Of a stretch of DNA of 5,789 bases, positions 1-5,789 are shown piece after piece (position 1 is the first letter of the stretch; every line of letters starts with the position of its first letter). Source of the DNA: Alphaproteobacteria bacterium (lineage in GTDB: Bacteria; Pseudomonadota; Alphaproteobacteria; Sphingomonadales; Emcibacteraceae); contig NVTJ01000037.1 of the NCBI GenBank assembly GCA_002401545.1, forward strand, positions 6,422-12,210, given 5' to 3'. Below the pieces are notes generated by a model. It was not told where the DNA came from, did not search any database, and saw only the letters and a program-made list of their open reading frames with translations. The position numbers were made by a program, and so were the translations under genes.

Positions 1-348
1 TTACATCATCTGAAGAATTATCTTGGCGACAGAAAAAATACCATTCTTTTTACCGGCTTTCAGGCTGGCGGCACAAGGGGCGACCGCATACTCCGGGGCG
101 AAAAAGAAATTAAAATACATGGACAGATGTGGCCGGTCCGGGCGCGTATAGAATCTATGGGCAATACATCAGCCCATGCGGATTATCAGGAGATACTGGA
201 TTGGCTCGGCAATTTTAAATCCGCCCCGGATAAAACTTTCATCACCCACGGCGAAGTTGAAGCATCACGATCCCTCAAAGACAAAATCGAGGATAAATTC
301 GGCTGGAATGTCTGTATCCCTAAATATCTGCATCATGAGGAACTGTGA
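1..348 (+). CDS. beta-CASP metallo-beta-lactamase-fold RNase-like protein, C-terminal part (5' truncated by window)
   Basis: Only the last 115 residues are present; the frame is open to base 1, so the gene begins outside the window. Residue numbers count from base 1. TGFQAGGTRG (18-27) matches the conserved end of the beta-CASP insertion in bacterial and archaeal members. SAHADY (57-62) carries the motif B histidine and THGE (82-85) the motif C histidine. A histidine at motif C is typical of RNA-acting members (CPSF-73, RNase J and TTHA0252-like) as opposed to DNA-acting ones, which have valine. Known relatives are zinc-dependent endo- and/or 5'-3' exoribonucleases in the cytoplasm. The N-terminal HxHxDH metal site is not visible here, so catalytic competence cannot be judged. 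The stop codon overlaps the start of the phosphorylase gene (TGATG), indicating co-transcription and probable translational coupling. The family call is firm; the substrate is unknown. Confidence 0.92.
   Translation, partial: LHHLKNYLGDRKNTILFTGFQAGGTRGDRILRGEKEIKIHGQMWPVRARIESMGNTSAHADYQEILDWLGNFKSAPDKTFITHGEVEASRSLKDKIEDKFGWNVCIPKYLHHEEL
337..342 (+). promoter_or_regulatory. ribosome binding site of the phosphorylase gene
   Basis: GAGGAA lies inside the last codons of the upstream RNase gene. It is 5 bases before the ATG at 348 but only 2 before an in-frame GTG at 345. This spacing favours the ATG as the true start and so a one-base overlap with the upstream stop codon. Confidence 0.7.
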
Positions 349-1856
349 TGGTACAACAGGATAACACATTATATCTCAGCAGACTGGGGATTGACAGCTA
401 CAAGGAAGCCGTCATCTATATGCGTGAAGACTGCCATGTCTGCCGGTCCGAAGGGTTAACGGCCCCTGCCCGTGTCCGGGTTACGCTGAACAGGCGCTTC
501 GTCATTGCCACCCTGCATACCATCAAGTCGGATATGCTGAAAAAAGGCCATGCCAGCCTGTCGGAATATGCCTGGGACATGCTGGGCGCCCGGGAAAAAG
601 ACCGGATCACCGTGACCCATGCCAAACAGGTATCCTCCTTAAGCCATGTCAGGTCAAAAATCTACGGCAACAGCCTTTCGGCGGGTAATATACATGAAAT
701 TATCGAGGATATTGCCGCCGGACGCTATTCCCACATCCATATCGCGGCCTTCCTCAGCGCCTGTGCCGGGGGGCGCATGAATAACCGGGAAATTGTCAGC
801 CTGACCCGCGCCATGATTGATGTGGGGGAGAGGATCGACTGGGGATCTGACCTTATTGTCGATAAACATTGCGTTGGCGGCTTGCCGGGAAACAGGACAA
901 CCCCGATCATTGTTTCCATCGTCGCGGCCTATGGCCTGACCATTCCCAAAACATCTTCCCGTGCCATAACCTCTCCGGCGGGAACAGCGGATACCATGGA
1001 AGTCCTTGCCCCGGTGGAATTGAATATAAAGGCCATGCGCCGGGTTGTGGAACAGGAAAACGGCTGTATCGTCGGCGGCGGGTCCATTGACCTCAGCCCG
1101 GCAGATGACCTTCTGATTCAGGTGGAAAAGGCACTGGATCTGGACAGCGAAGGACAGCTTGTTGCCTCGGTCCTTTCCAAGAAAATTTCCGCAGGCTCCA
1201 ACCATATCCTGATCGATATTCCCGTTGGCCCCACGGCAAAAATACGTGATATTAAAACGGCGAAAATGCTGGAGAATTATATGGCAACGGTGGCCCGTGA
1301 ACTTGATTTCTATGTGAGGACATACATTAGTGATGGCACCTCCCCGGTCGGGCGCGGCATTGGGCCGGCACTTGAGGCCCGGGATCTGGTCGCGGTTTTA
1401 CGGGGTGATAAAAAGGCCCCCGGCGATCTGCGGGACCGGGCCATAACCCTGGCAGGATTTATCCTTGAGTTTTCACCGGATGTGACAGAAGGACAGGGCC
1501 TGGGCATTGCGCGGGAGATTCTTGAAAGTGGCCGGGCCTGGAAAAAATTTCAGGCCATATGTGAGGCGCAGGGCGGCATGAGGGACATCCCGGAATCCCG
1601 GCATAAACACACTATTCAGGCCAAACGTGACGGAATCGTCATAGCCATTGATAACCGGAAAATTGCCAGGATCGCCAAACTTGCCGGCGCGCCCTATGAA
1701 AAAGCCGCAGGCGTTGATCTTCATATCAAGCTTGGGGAAAGACTGGAAAAAGGCACCCCGCTTTACAGCATTCACGCCAATTCACCGGGTGCCTTGTCCT
1801 ATAGCCTGAATTACCTTGAAGAAGGTAATCACATCATTCAATTGGGAGAAGAATAA
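348..1856 (+). CDS. archaeal-type thymidine/AMP phosphorylase family protein
   Basis: A 502-residue cytoplasmic enzyme, full length for the family (about 500 residues). Family members cleave a nucleoside or a nucleoside 5'-monophosphate with phosphate, giving a free base and (deoxy)ribose 1-phosphate or ribose 1,5-bisphosphate. About 90-100 N-terminal residues precede the phosphorylase core; this extra domain is present in archaeal AMP phosphorylase and absent from ordinary DeoA. The core has the phosphate-binding DKHCVGG (172-178) and SSRAITSPAGTADTME (203-218), a variant of the thymidine phosphorylase signature with the SPAGTAD form typical of the archaeal group. LSKKISAGS and DIPVGPTAK follow at about 277-298, then GRGIGPALEARD (336-347). 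The C-terminal barrel domain ends with a G-ERLEKGTPLY stretch near 463-473. An N-terminal CxxC (DCHVC, 28-32) is present. ATG 348 is preferred over GTG 345 because of Shine-Dalgarno spacing. The choice between nucleoside and NMP as substrate cannot be made from sequence alone; family architecture and neighbours favour NMP. Confidence 0.9.
   Translation: MVQQDNTLYLSRLGIDSYKEAVIYMREDCHVCRSEGLTAPARVRVTLNRRFVIATLHTIKSDMLKKGHASLSEYAWDMLGAREKDRITVTHAKQVSSLSHVRSKIYGNSLSAGNIHEIIEDIAAGRYSHIHIAAFLSACAGGRMNNREIVSLTRAMIDVGERIDWGSDLIVDKHCVGGLPGNRTTPIIVSIVAAYGLTIPKTSSRAITSPAGTADTMEVLAPVELNIKAMRRVVEQENGCIVGGGSIDLSPADDLLIQVEKALDLDSEGQLVASVLSKKISAGSNHILIDIPVGPTAKIRDIKTAKMLENYMATVARELDFYVRTYISDGTSPVGRGIGPALEARDLVAVLRGDKKAPGDLRDRAITLAGFILEFSPDVTEGQGLGIAREILESGRAWKKFQAICEAQGGMRDIPESRHKHTIQAKRDGIVIAIDNRKIARIAKLAGAPYEKAAGVDLHIKLGERLEKGTPLYSIHANSPGALSYSLNYLEEGNHIIQLGEE
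1844..1851 (+). promoter_or_regulatory. ribosome binding site of the PRPP synthetase-like gene
   Basis: GGGAGAAG within the last codons of the phosphorylase gene, with the GGGAG core 10 bases before the ATG at 1859. It supports this start and translation from a shared message. Confidence 0.7.
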
Positions 1857-1858
1857 CC

Positions 1859-2773
1859 ATGGCCATCGTTTTTTCTTTTCCCGGCTTTGAGGCCATCGCC
1901 AACAGCATTGCCGGCGAAAAGAATATGCAGCGCGGCGATGTCACCGTTCGGCAGTTTCCGGACGGCGAATCCTATGTCAGGCTGAACAGCCCGGTGCAGG
2001 GGCAGGATGTCATCATTGTCTGCGGCCTTGACAATCCCGACCGGAAGATCATGGCTCTGATGTTTTTTGCCCATACGGCACGGAAAATGGGCGCGGGCAG
2101 CATCGGCCTTGTGGCCCCCTATCTTGGCTATATGCGCCAGGACAAGGAATTTCAGGACGGGGAAGCCGTGACCGCCGATATATTTGCTGCATTTCTGTCT
2201 CAGATGGTTGATTGGCTGGTAACAATTGATCCCCATCTTCACCGCCATGAAAAACTGAATGAGATATATTCCATACCCAGCATGGCCATCCATGCCAATG
2301 ACCTGATTGCAGAATGGATCAGGGCTAATATTAATCATCCGCTTTTGATCGGGCCGGATAAGGAAAGCGAACAATGGGTTTCTGAGGTTGCTAAAAAAGC
2401 CACCGCCCCATTTATAATTCTGACGAAAACCCGCCGTGGTGACAGGGATGTAGAGGTTTCCATTCCCGATCTGGCGAACTGGCGTAATCATACCCCTGTT
2501 CTGATTGATGATATTATTTCAACTGCGGGCACCATGATTACAACGGCAGCGCATCTGAAAGATGCCGGAATGAAACCACCGGTCTGCATTGGTGTTCATG
2601 GTATATTCGCCGGAGATGCCTATGAAAAGCTATTAGCCTCTGATGTTGAAAAAATCATCACCTGCAATAGTATCCGTCATAAAAGCAATGGCATTGCCCT
2701 CGAAAATATTATTGTCACTGCCGTGATAAAAATAAGTGGTCCTGACCCTAAGAATTTATTCGGCAATGATTAA
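1859..2773 (+). CDS. ribose-phosphate pyrophosphokinase (PRPP synthetase) family protein, divergent
   Basis: 304 residues, close to the usual 290-320. The family transfers pyrophosphate from ATP to ribose 5-phosphate, giving PRPP for nucleotide synthesis and base salvage. Visible landmarks: FPDGES (33-38, FSDGE in E. coli Prs); the ATP-binding YLGYMRQDKEF (88-98, YFGYARQDRRV in E. coli); the catalytic-region histidine in DPHLHRHE (124-131); GPDKES (165-170) in place of the bacterial SPDxGG; flexible-loop KTRRGDRD (190-197) with the catalytic lysine probably K190; and the PRPP-binding loop VLIDDIISTAGTM (214-226) with the Asp pair. The essential residues therefore look intact. The GPDK form, the missing GG, and the many changes from E. 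coli Prs suggest a specialised paralog and not the housekeeping enzyme. The gene starts two bases after the phosphorylase stop, so the products probably act in one pathway. An inactive regulatory homolog is less likely given the preserved motifs. Confidence 0.88.
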   Translation: MAIVFSFPGFEAIANSIAGEKNMQRGDVTVRQFPDGESYVRLNSPVQGQDVIIVCGLDNPDRKIMALMFFAHTARKMGAGSIGLVAPYLGYMRQDKEFQDGEAVTADIFAAFLSQMVDWLVTIDPHLHRHEKLNEIYSIPSMAIHANDLIAEWIRANINHPLLIGPDKESEQWVSEVAKKATAPFIILTKTRRGDRDVEVSIPDLANWRNHTPVLIDDIISTAGTMITTAAHLKDAGMKPPVCIGVHGIFAGDAYEKLLASDVEKIITCNSIRHKSNGIALENIIVTAVIKISGPDPKNLFGND

Positions 2774-2803
2774 TTTTACTCTGGCGACTGTATCTTTACG
2801 TCA

Positions 2804-3736
2804 TCAATGATATTTAGCCAGAAATTCTTCTATCTCAGATGCAAAGGGTGCCGCATCCTGTGCCATCGGGCGCGTAACAGAAATTGCTGCTGCTGCTGAG
2901 GCCAGTCGCACCGCTTTCTCATGGTTATATTTCCGCGAAAGACCAACCGCAAAAACCCCGTTAAACACATCTCCCGCGCCAGTAGAATCAATCATATCAA
3001 TTTTAAATGTGCCAAGGTCCAAACGATGTCCCGCAATGGAAATGGCACATCCATCTTTTCCCTTGGTGATGATGACCCCATCCGTACCCATATCGTGAAA
3101 TGCCTGCACAGCCTTTTCAGTTGCCTCGGCACTATCAGGGTAAATCCCTGTCAATACCTCTGTTTCGGTTTCGTTAGGGGTCACAATATCCACTAGCGGC
3201 AACAGGTTGATAACATCCGAATTGGCGGGAGCCGGGTTTAATATAGTTTTAACGCCTGCCTTTTTTGCAATCTTCAAGGCCATTTCTATTGAATTTAGAG
3301 GTGTTTCCAGTTGAACGATCAAAACATCGGCAGAGGCGATTAAATCATGGGCTTCTTCCACTAGGCGCGGCGTCAGTCTGGCATTGGCGCCCGGCGAAAC
3401 CGCAATCATATTTTCACCGTTACTGGTAACAAATATGGCGGCGGTCCCGGTGACAACATCATCCCGGCAAGTGACATAATCCACAGAAACCCCGTTTTCT
3501 GACAGATATTTCATCGCTTGCGTGCCAAATTGATCATCACCAATACAGGCCACCATAGCGACGTCAGCCCCTGCCCGCGCGGCTGCCACAGCCTGATTAA
3601 GTCCCTTGCCACCCACAGAAACCGACGTTCGATCCGCCATGATCGTTTCATGTGGTTTGGGGAACTCGTTTATATAGGTGGTGATGTCACAATTAATGCT
3701 TCCGACCACAACAATATTTATATTATTTTTTGACAT
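2804..3736 (-). CDS. rbsK: ribokinase (PfkB family)
   Basis: A 310-residue cytoplasmic sugar kinase that phosphorylates D-ribose to ribose 5-phosphate with ATP. It resembles E. coli RbsK along its whole length. GSINCD (12-17) carries the sugar-binding Asp; GGKGLNQAVAAARAG (42-56) is PfkB signature 1; QLETPL (142-147) has the sugar-binding Glu; NPAPA is at 167-171; TPNETETEVLTG (186-197) is the metal/phosphate region. DSTGAGDVFNG (250-260) is PfkB signature 2, with the anion hole and catalytic Asp256. Ser replaces the usual Thr in DTTGAGD, a mild change. The start has GGAG four bases upstream. It lies 48 bp downstream of the CoA-transferase gene on the same strand with no clear promoter in the gap, so it is probably co-transcribed. 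No ribose transporter, RbsD or LacI-type repressor lies beside it. Related PfkB sugar or nucleoside kinases are possible alternatives, but the residue pattern fits ribokinase best. Confidence 0.88.
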   Translation of the reverse strand: MSKNNINIVVVGSINCDITTYINEFPKPHETIMADRTSVSVGGKGLNQAVAAARAGADVAMVACIGDDQFGTQAMKYLSENGVSVDYVTCRDDVVTGTAAIFVTSNGENMIAVSPGANARLTPRLVEEAHDLIASADVLIVQLETPLNSIEMALKIAKKAGVKTILNPAPANSDVINLLPLVDIVTPNETETEVLTGIYPDSAEATEKAVQAFHDMGTDGVIITKGKDGCAISIAGHRLDLGTFKIDMIDSTGAGDVFNGVFAVGLSRKYNHEKAVRLASAAAAISVTRPMAQDAAPFASEIEEFLAKYH

Positions 3737-3740
3737 AATT

Positions 3741-3744
3741 CTCC
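3741..3744 (-). promoter_or_regulatory. ribosome binding site of the ribokinase gene
   Basis: GGAG on the minus strand, four bases before the ATG at 3736-3734. The spacing is slightly short, but it is the only purine-rich match in the 48-bp gap and it supports the annotated start. Confidence 0.55.
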
Positions 3745-3784
3745 GATTTTAACAATGAACCCCGACGATAGACCACCGCATGGG

Positions 3785-4999
3785 TTAGCGTTTGATACCC
3801 TTTTTATGTAATTTCCGGAGTTCTTCTTTCGTACAGCCCGCATCTTTCAGAATAGCCTCCGAATGTTGACCCATAGTGGGCGCGGCAAATGAATCCGGCC
3901 CCGGTGTGCGGCTGAACTTTATGGCCCTTGACAGTCCACGGTAGTGACCAACCAGAGGGTGATCAAAGTCCGTCACCACGTCTTCTGCAAGCACTTGAGG
4001 GTTTTCAAACAAGTCCTCAACAGGCTTTGCAGCGGCACAAGGCACTTCATCACCCAAAAATTCTTCCCACTCCAATGCACTGCGGGCGCGAAGTTCTTCA
4101 TGTAATCGTGGTACAATCTCGGACGCATGCGCCGCCCGCTTCCGTACGGTGTTATAACGCTCATTACCGGCCAGATCCGGCAAGTTAACTTTTGTGCAAA
4201 GGGCCGCCCAAAAATTATCGGTGTTGGCAGACAGGTAAAGATAGCCTTCCCTGGTGGGGTGAATGCCTGAAACACCGCCGGAACGAAAATCGCGGCCAAT
4301 ATCCTTTGGTTCACCCTCCGCCCACACCAGTCGCGCTGATTGCATTGCCATCGCACTGCGCAAAAGTGAAATACTGACCATCTGACCAAGCCCGCTGCGT
4401 TCCCGCTCATATAGGGCAGATGATACGCCGCCGGCCACCAATGCAGCGGCGTAATAATCGACGACTGAGCCATAAATGAGTTCGGGTTTACCCTCTCTCT
4501 TGCCCTGCATGGTGCACATACCGGTCATGACCTGCAATAATTGATCAAATCCGGCTTTGTTCTTCAACGGGCCAGTTTCCCCGAACCCCGAAACAGCACA
4601 GTAAATCAAACGAGGATTTATCTGCTGCAATAGTTCATAATCAATCCCGAGACGCTCCGAGGCGCCAGGGCGGAAGTTATGTACCAGAACATCCGCTTTT
4701 CGCACCAGTCTCAGCAGGGCCGATAGCCCCTCTGGTGCCTTGAGGTCAAGGACCAATCCAAGTTTACTACGATTAAGGCCTATGAATGCTCTGCTCTCTT
4801 CCTCCAGAGTAGAAGGATATTTGCGTAAATTATCACCAGACGGCGCTTCAATCTTCACCACATCCGCCCCCTGATCAGCCAAAAGAGTACATCCATACGG
4901 CCCCGCAATATAGGCACTTAAATCAAGCACACGAATACCACTGAGAGGACCAGGGGAGCCTGATCTTTTACTTGGCGGATGTTCTGATGATTTACTCAT
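3785..4999 (-). CDS. CaiB/BaiF (family III) CoA-transferase
   Basis: 404 residues, the normal family length. Family III enzymes move CoA between carboxylic acids (formyl-CoA:oxalate, carnitine, succinyl-CoA-dependent types) through an aspartyl-CoA thioester. The N-terminal LSGIRVLDLSAYIAGPYGC (19-37) and GADVVKIEAPSGD (44-56) are hallmark segments, followed by LNRSKLGLVLDLK (75-87), VHNFRPG (106-112) and SGFGETGP (137-144). The catalytic aspartate is most likely D181 in GSVVDYYAAALVAGG (177-191), aligned with Asp169 of formyl-CoA transferase. The C-terminal part has the usual ENPQVLAEDVV (332-342) and a terminal PTMGQHSEAIL segment (374-384). The first 18 residues are rich in Ser, Pro and Lys and precede the conserved domain. 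The ribosome binding site is weak: GGGA lies 11 bases before the ATG. The acyl substrate cannot be told from sequence, and neither flanking gene indicates one. A good promoter lies just upstream. Confidence 0.9.
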   Translation of the reverse strand: MSKSSEHPPSKRSGSPGPLSGIRVLDLSAYIAGPYGCTLLADQGADVVKIEAPSGDNLRKYPSTLEEESRAFIGLNRSKLGLVLDLKAPEGLSALLRLVRKADVLVHNFRPGASERLGIDYELLQQINPRLIYCAVSGFGETGPLKNKAGFDQLLQVMTGMCTMQGKREGKPELIYGSVVDYYAAALVAGGVSSALYERERSGLGQMVSISLLRSAMAMQSARLVWAEGEPKDIGRDFRSGGVSGIHPTREGYLYLSANTDNFWAALCTKVNLPDLAGNERYNTVRKRAAHASEIVPRLHEELRARSALEWEEFLGDEVPCAAAKPVEDLFENPQVLAEDVVTDFDHPLVGHYRGLSRAIKFSRTPGPDSFAAPTMGQHSEAILKDAGCTKEELRKLHKKGIKR

Positions 5000-5022
5000 A
5001 ATCGTGACCGTCCCAAATACAT

Positions 5023-5033
5023 TCGTTGAACGA
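5023..5033. repeat. 11-bp palindrome in the CoA-transferase leader (possible operator)
   Basis: TCGTT-G-AACGA is symmetric around a single central base. If one extra G in the right arm is allowed, the symmetry extends to the whole 5021-5037 stretch. The loop is too small for an RNA hairpin, so any function would be as a DNA site. It lies between the predicted transcription start and the start codon, where a bound repressor would block transcription. Confidence 0.3.
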
Positions 5034-5079
5034 GAATAGCCGAGATAATATATAATAAGAAGCCTGCTCCCCTATTCTC
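5032..5079. repeat. 8-bp inverted repeat spanning the predicted promoter (possible operator)
   Basis: GAGAATAG (5032-5039) and its exact reverse complement CTATTCTC (5072-5079) are separated by 32 bases, with arm centres 40 bp apart, about four helical turns. One arm overlaps the predicted -35 element and the other falls just after the predicted start point. This arrangement would suit a regulator binding two sites on the same face of the DNA. A chance match cannot be excluded. Confidence 0.35.
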
Positions 5080-5081
5080 AA
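5052..5081 (-). promoter_or_regulatory. predicted sigma70-type promoter of the CoA-transferase-ribokinase unit
   Basis: On the minus strand, TTGAGA (5081-5076, five of six matches to TTGACA) and TATTAT (5057-5052, five of six matches to TATAAT) are separated by 18 bases. Transcription would start near 5045, leaving a leader of about 45 bases before the ATG at 4999. The region around -10 is strongly AT-rich. Predicted from sequence only. Confidence 0.55.
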
Positions 5082-5082
5082 A

Positions 5083-5106
5083 CTTCACAAAATCTATCTT
5101 CATAAA
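5083..5106. repeat. 9-bp direct repeat upstream of the predicted -35
   Basis: CTTCACAAA (5083-5091) and CTTCATAAA (5098-5106) match at eight of nine positions and are 15 bp apart. On the transcribed strand this reads TTTATGAAG then TTTGTGAAG just upstream of -35, the usual place for an activator. AT-rich context makes chance likely. Confidence 0.25.
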
Positions 5107-5130
5107 TATTTTAATCCTGAATTCAGCATA

Positions 5131-5789
5131 TTACCCATTGTATGTGTCAACGACACAACGGAAACCCAAAAGACCCGCCCGGTCCTTACAGGGTGCCATA
5201 AGCAAATATTTTCCATGTTGATCAAGCTGATAGGCTTGTGGAAAATACCAGTGTGATGTTGTCGGGTTATATGAACAACCTCCCCTGAGAGAAGCCGTAC
5301 GTGTATGCTCGTCTATAAATTCATCCGTCCATTGCCATACATGACCAACAAGGTCCAGAACACCGAACGGACTGGCTCCTTCGGGATGCATACCCACATC
5401 CTCCGGCGGCACCAAATCCCGGCCTCTTTCCATCTTGGGGACGGCATTATCATGCCAGTCATTGCCCCAGGGAAACAGACGGCCATCAATTCCCTGAGCC
5501 GCATATTGCCATTCCCATTCATGGGGCAGGCGTTTCCCGGCCCAGGCGGCATAAGCCCGGCAGTCCTCAAGTGATACCCAGGTTACAGGCTTGTTATCCC
5601 ATCCCGTCTGTGGCCTTCCATCCTGCCAGTCATGAAGATATTTTTGATTATCTGCGGGGTAATATCCAGTTGCTTCAATAAATTCCAAATAGTCTGCATT
5701 GGTCACCAGATTACGGTCAATATAAAAGGCATCCATATCCATTCTATGCTGGTGGTAACGCCTTGCGCTATTTTCCCAAGGATACTGGA
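5131..5789 (-). CDS. SUMF1/formylglycine-generating-enzyme-fold protein (5' truncated by window)
   Basis: About 218 C-terminal residues are visible; the frame stays open to the right edge and the translated upstream part (YPWENSARRYHQH) is typical for the family, so the Met at 5742 is internal. Counting from that Met: FYIDRNLVTNADYLEFIEATGY (6-27) opens the domain, followed by PVTWVSLEDCRAYAAWAGK (52-70), RLPHEWEWQYAA (71-82), FPWGN (90-94), FGVLDLVGHVWQW (126-138), RGGCSY (153-158) and the terminal GFRC (193-196). True formylglycine-generating enzymes oxidise a sulfatase cysteine using a copper-binding cysteine pair spaced five apart after the RGGS motif. Here those positions appear to be Asn159 and His164, so sulfatase activation is unlikely; the same fold also serves iron-dependent sulfoxide synthases and binding proteins. 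No sulfatase is nearby. The fold is certain and the function unknown. The gene probably ends before an independent downstream promoter. Confidence 0.88.
   Translation of the reverse strand, partial: QYPWENSARRYHQHRMDMDAFYIDRNLVTNADYLEFIEATGYYPADNQKYLHDWQDGRPQTGWDNKPVTWVSLEDCRAYAAWAGKRLPHEWEWQYAAQGIDGRLFPWGNDWHDNAVPKMERGRDLVPPEDVGMHPEGASPFGVLDLVGHVWQWTDEFIDEHTRTASLRGGCSYNPTTSHWYFPQAYQLDQHGKYLLMAPCKDRAGLLGFRCVVDTYNG

Noticed and set aside
345..347. GTG as start of the phosphorylase
   Set aside because: Only two bases separate it from the Shine-Dalgarno sequence; the adjacent ATG has normal spacing and gives the common TGATG overlap.
654..1205. Minus-strand frame of 183 codons opposite the phosphorylase gene
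   Set aside because: The plus-strand frame carries all the conserved phosphorylase motifs and the antisense product is unrecognisable.
1838..2491. Long minus-strand reading frame (217 codons) opposite the PRPP synthetase gene
   Set aside because: It lies antisense to a clearly recognisable gene and its translation shows no domain or motif; it is a shadow frame.
2884..2898. Short GCTGCTGCTGCTG-type triplet repeat
   Set aside because: It encodes the alanine-rich helix near residue 281 of ribokinase, which is also alanine-rich in E. coli RbsK.
3973..4473. 166-codon minus-strand frame overlapping the CoA-transferase gene
   Set aside because: It is in a different frame of a well-supported gene, with no motif and no ribosome binding site.
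5117..5126. CTGAATTCAG palindrome after the SUMF1-fold gene as a terminator
   Set aside because: It has no loop and no following T tract on the transcribed strand, so it does not look like an intrinsic terminator.
5740..5742. ATG as the true start of the SUMF1-fold protein
   Set aside because: The frame stays open upstream to the window edge and encodes family-typical sequence, so the gene is truncated by the window.

Overview
The window carries five protein genes and looks like bacterial chromosome. Moderate GC content, good Shine-Dalgarno sites, E. coli-like ribokinase sequence and sigma70-type promoter hexamers suggest a proteobacterium. An alphaproteobacterium is my best guess from general impression only. 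I see no mobile element, CRISPR array, tRNA or rRNA.

Left half, plus strand (1-2773): three tightly packed genes that form a clear operon. They are the 3' end of a beta-CASP metallo-beta-lactamase RNase-like protein, an archaeal-type thymidine/AMP phosphorylase that overlaps it by one base (TGATG), and a divergent ribose-phosphate pyrophosphokinase (PRPP synthetase) two bases further on. Read in order they suggest a nucleotide salvage line: RNA to 5'-mononucleotides, to free base plus a phosphorylated ribose, to PRPP. This link is inferred from family membership and gene order and is not shown by the sequence.

Right half, minus strand (5789-2804): read from right to left, a SUMF1/FGE-fold protein runs off the window edge, followed by a 131-bp intergenic region, a CaiB/BaiF (family III) CoA-transferase, and a ribokinase 48 bp downstream of it. 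The 131-bp region holds a good sigma70-like promoter for the CoA-transferase. Around it lie several repeats: an 8-bp inverted repeat with arm centres 40 bp apart, a compact palindrome in the leader, and a direct repeat upstream of -35. The ribokinase converges on the PRPP synthetase gene with only 30 bp between stop codons. Ribokinase makes ribose 5-phosphate, the usual substrate of PRPP synthetase, so the two blocks may be metabolically linked although they are transcribed separately.

The most interesting points are the RNase/phosphorylase/PRPP-synthetase cassette, the SUMF1-fold protein that lacks the cysteine pair of true formylglycine-generating enzymes, and the repeat-rich promoter region.
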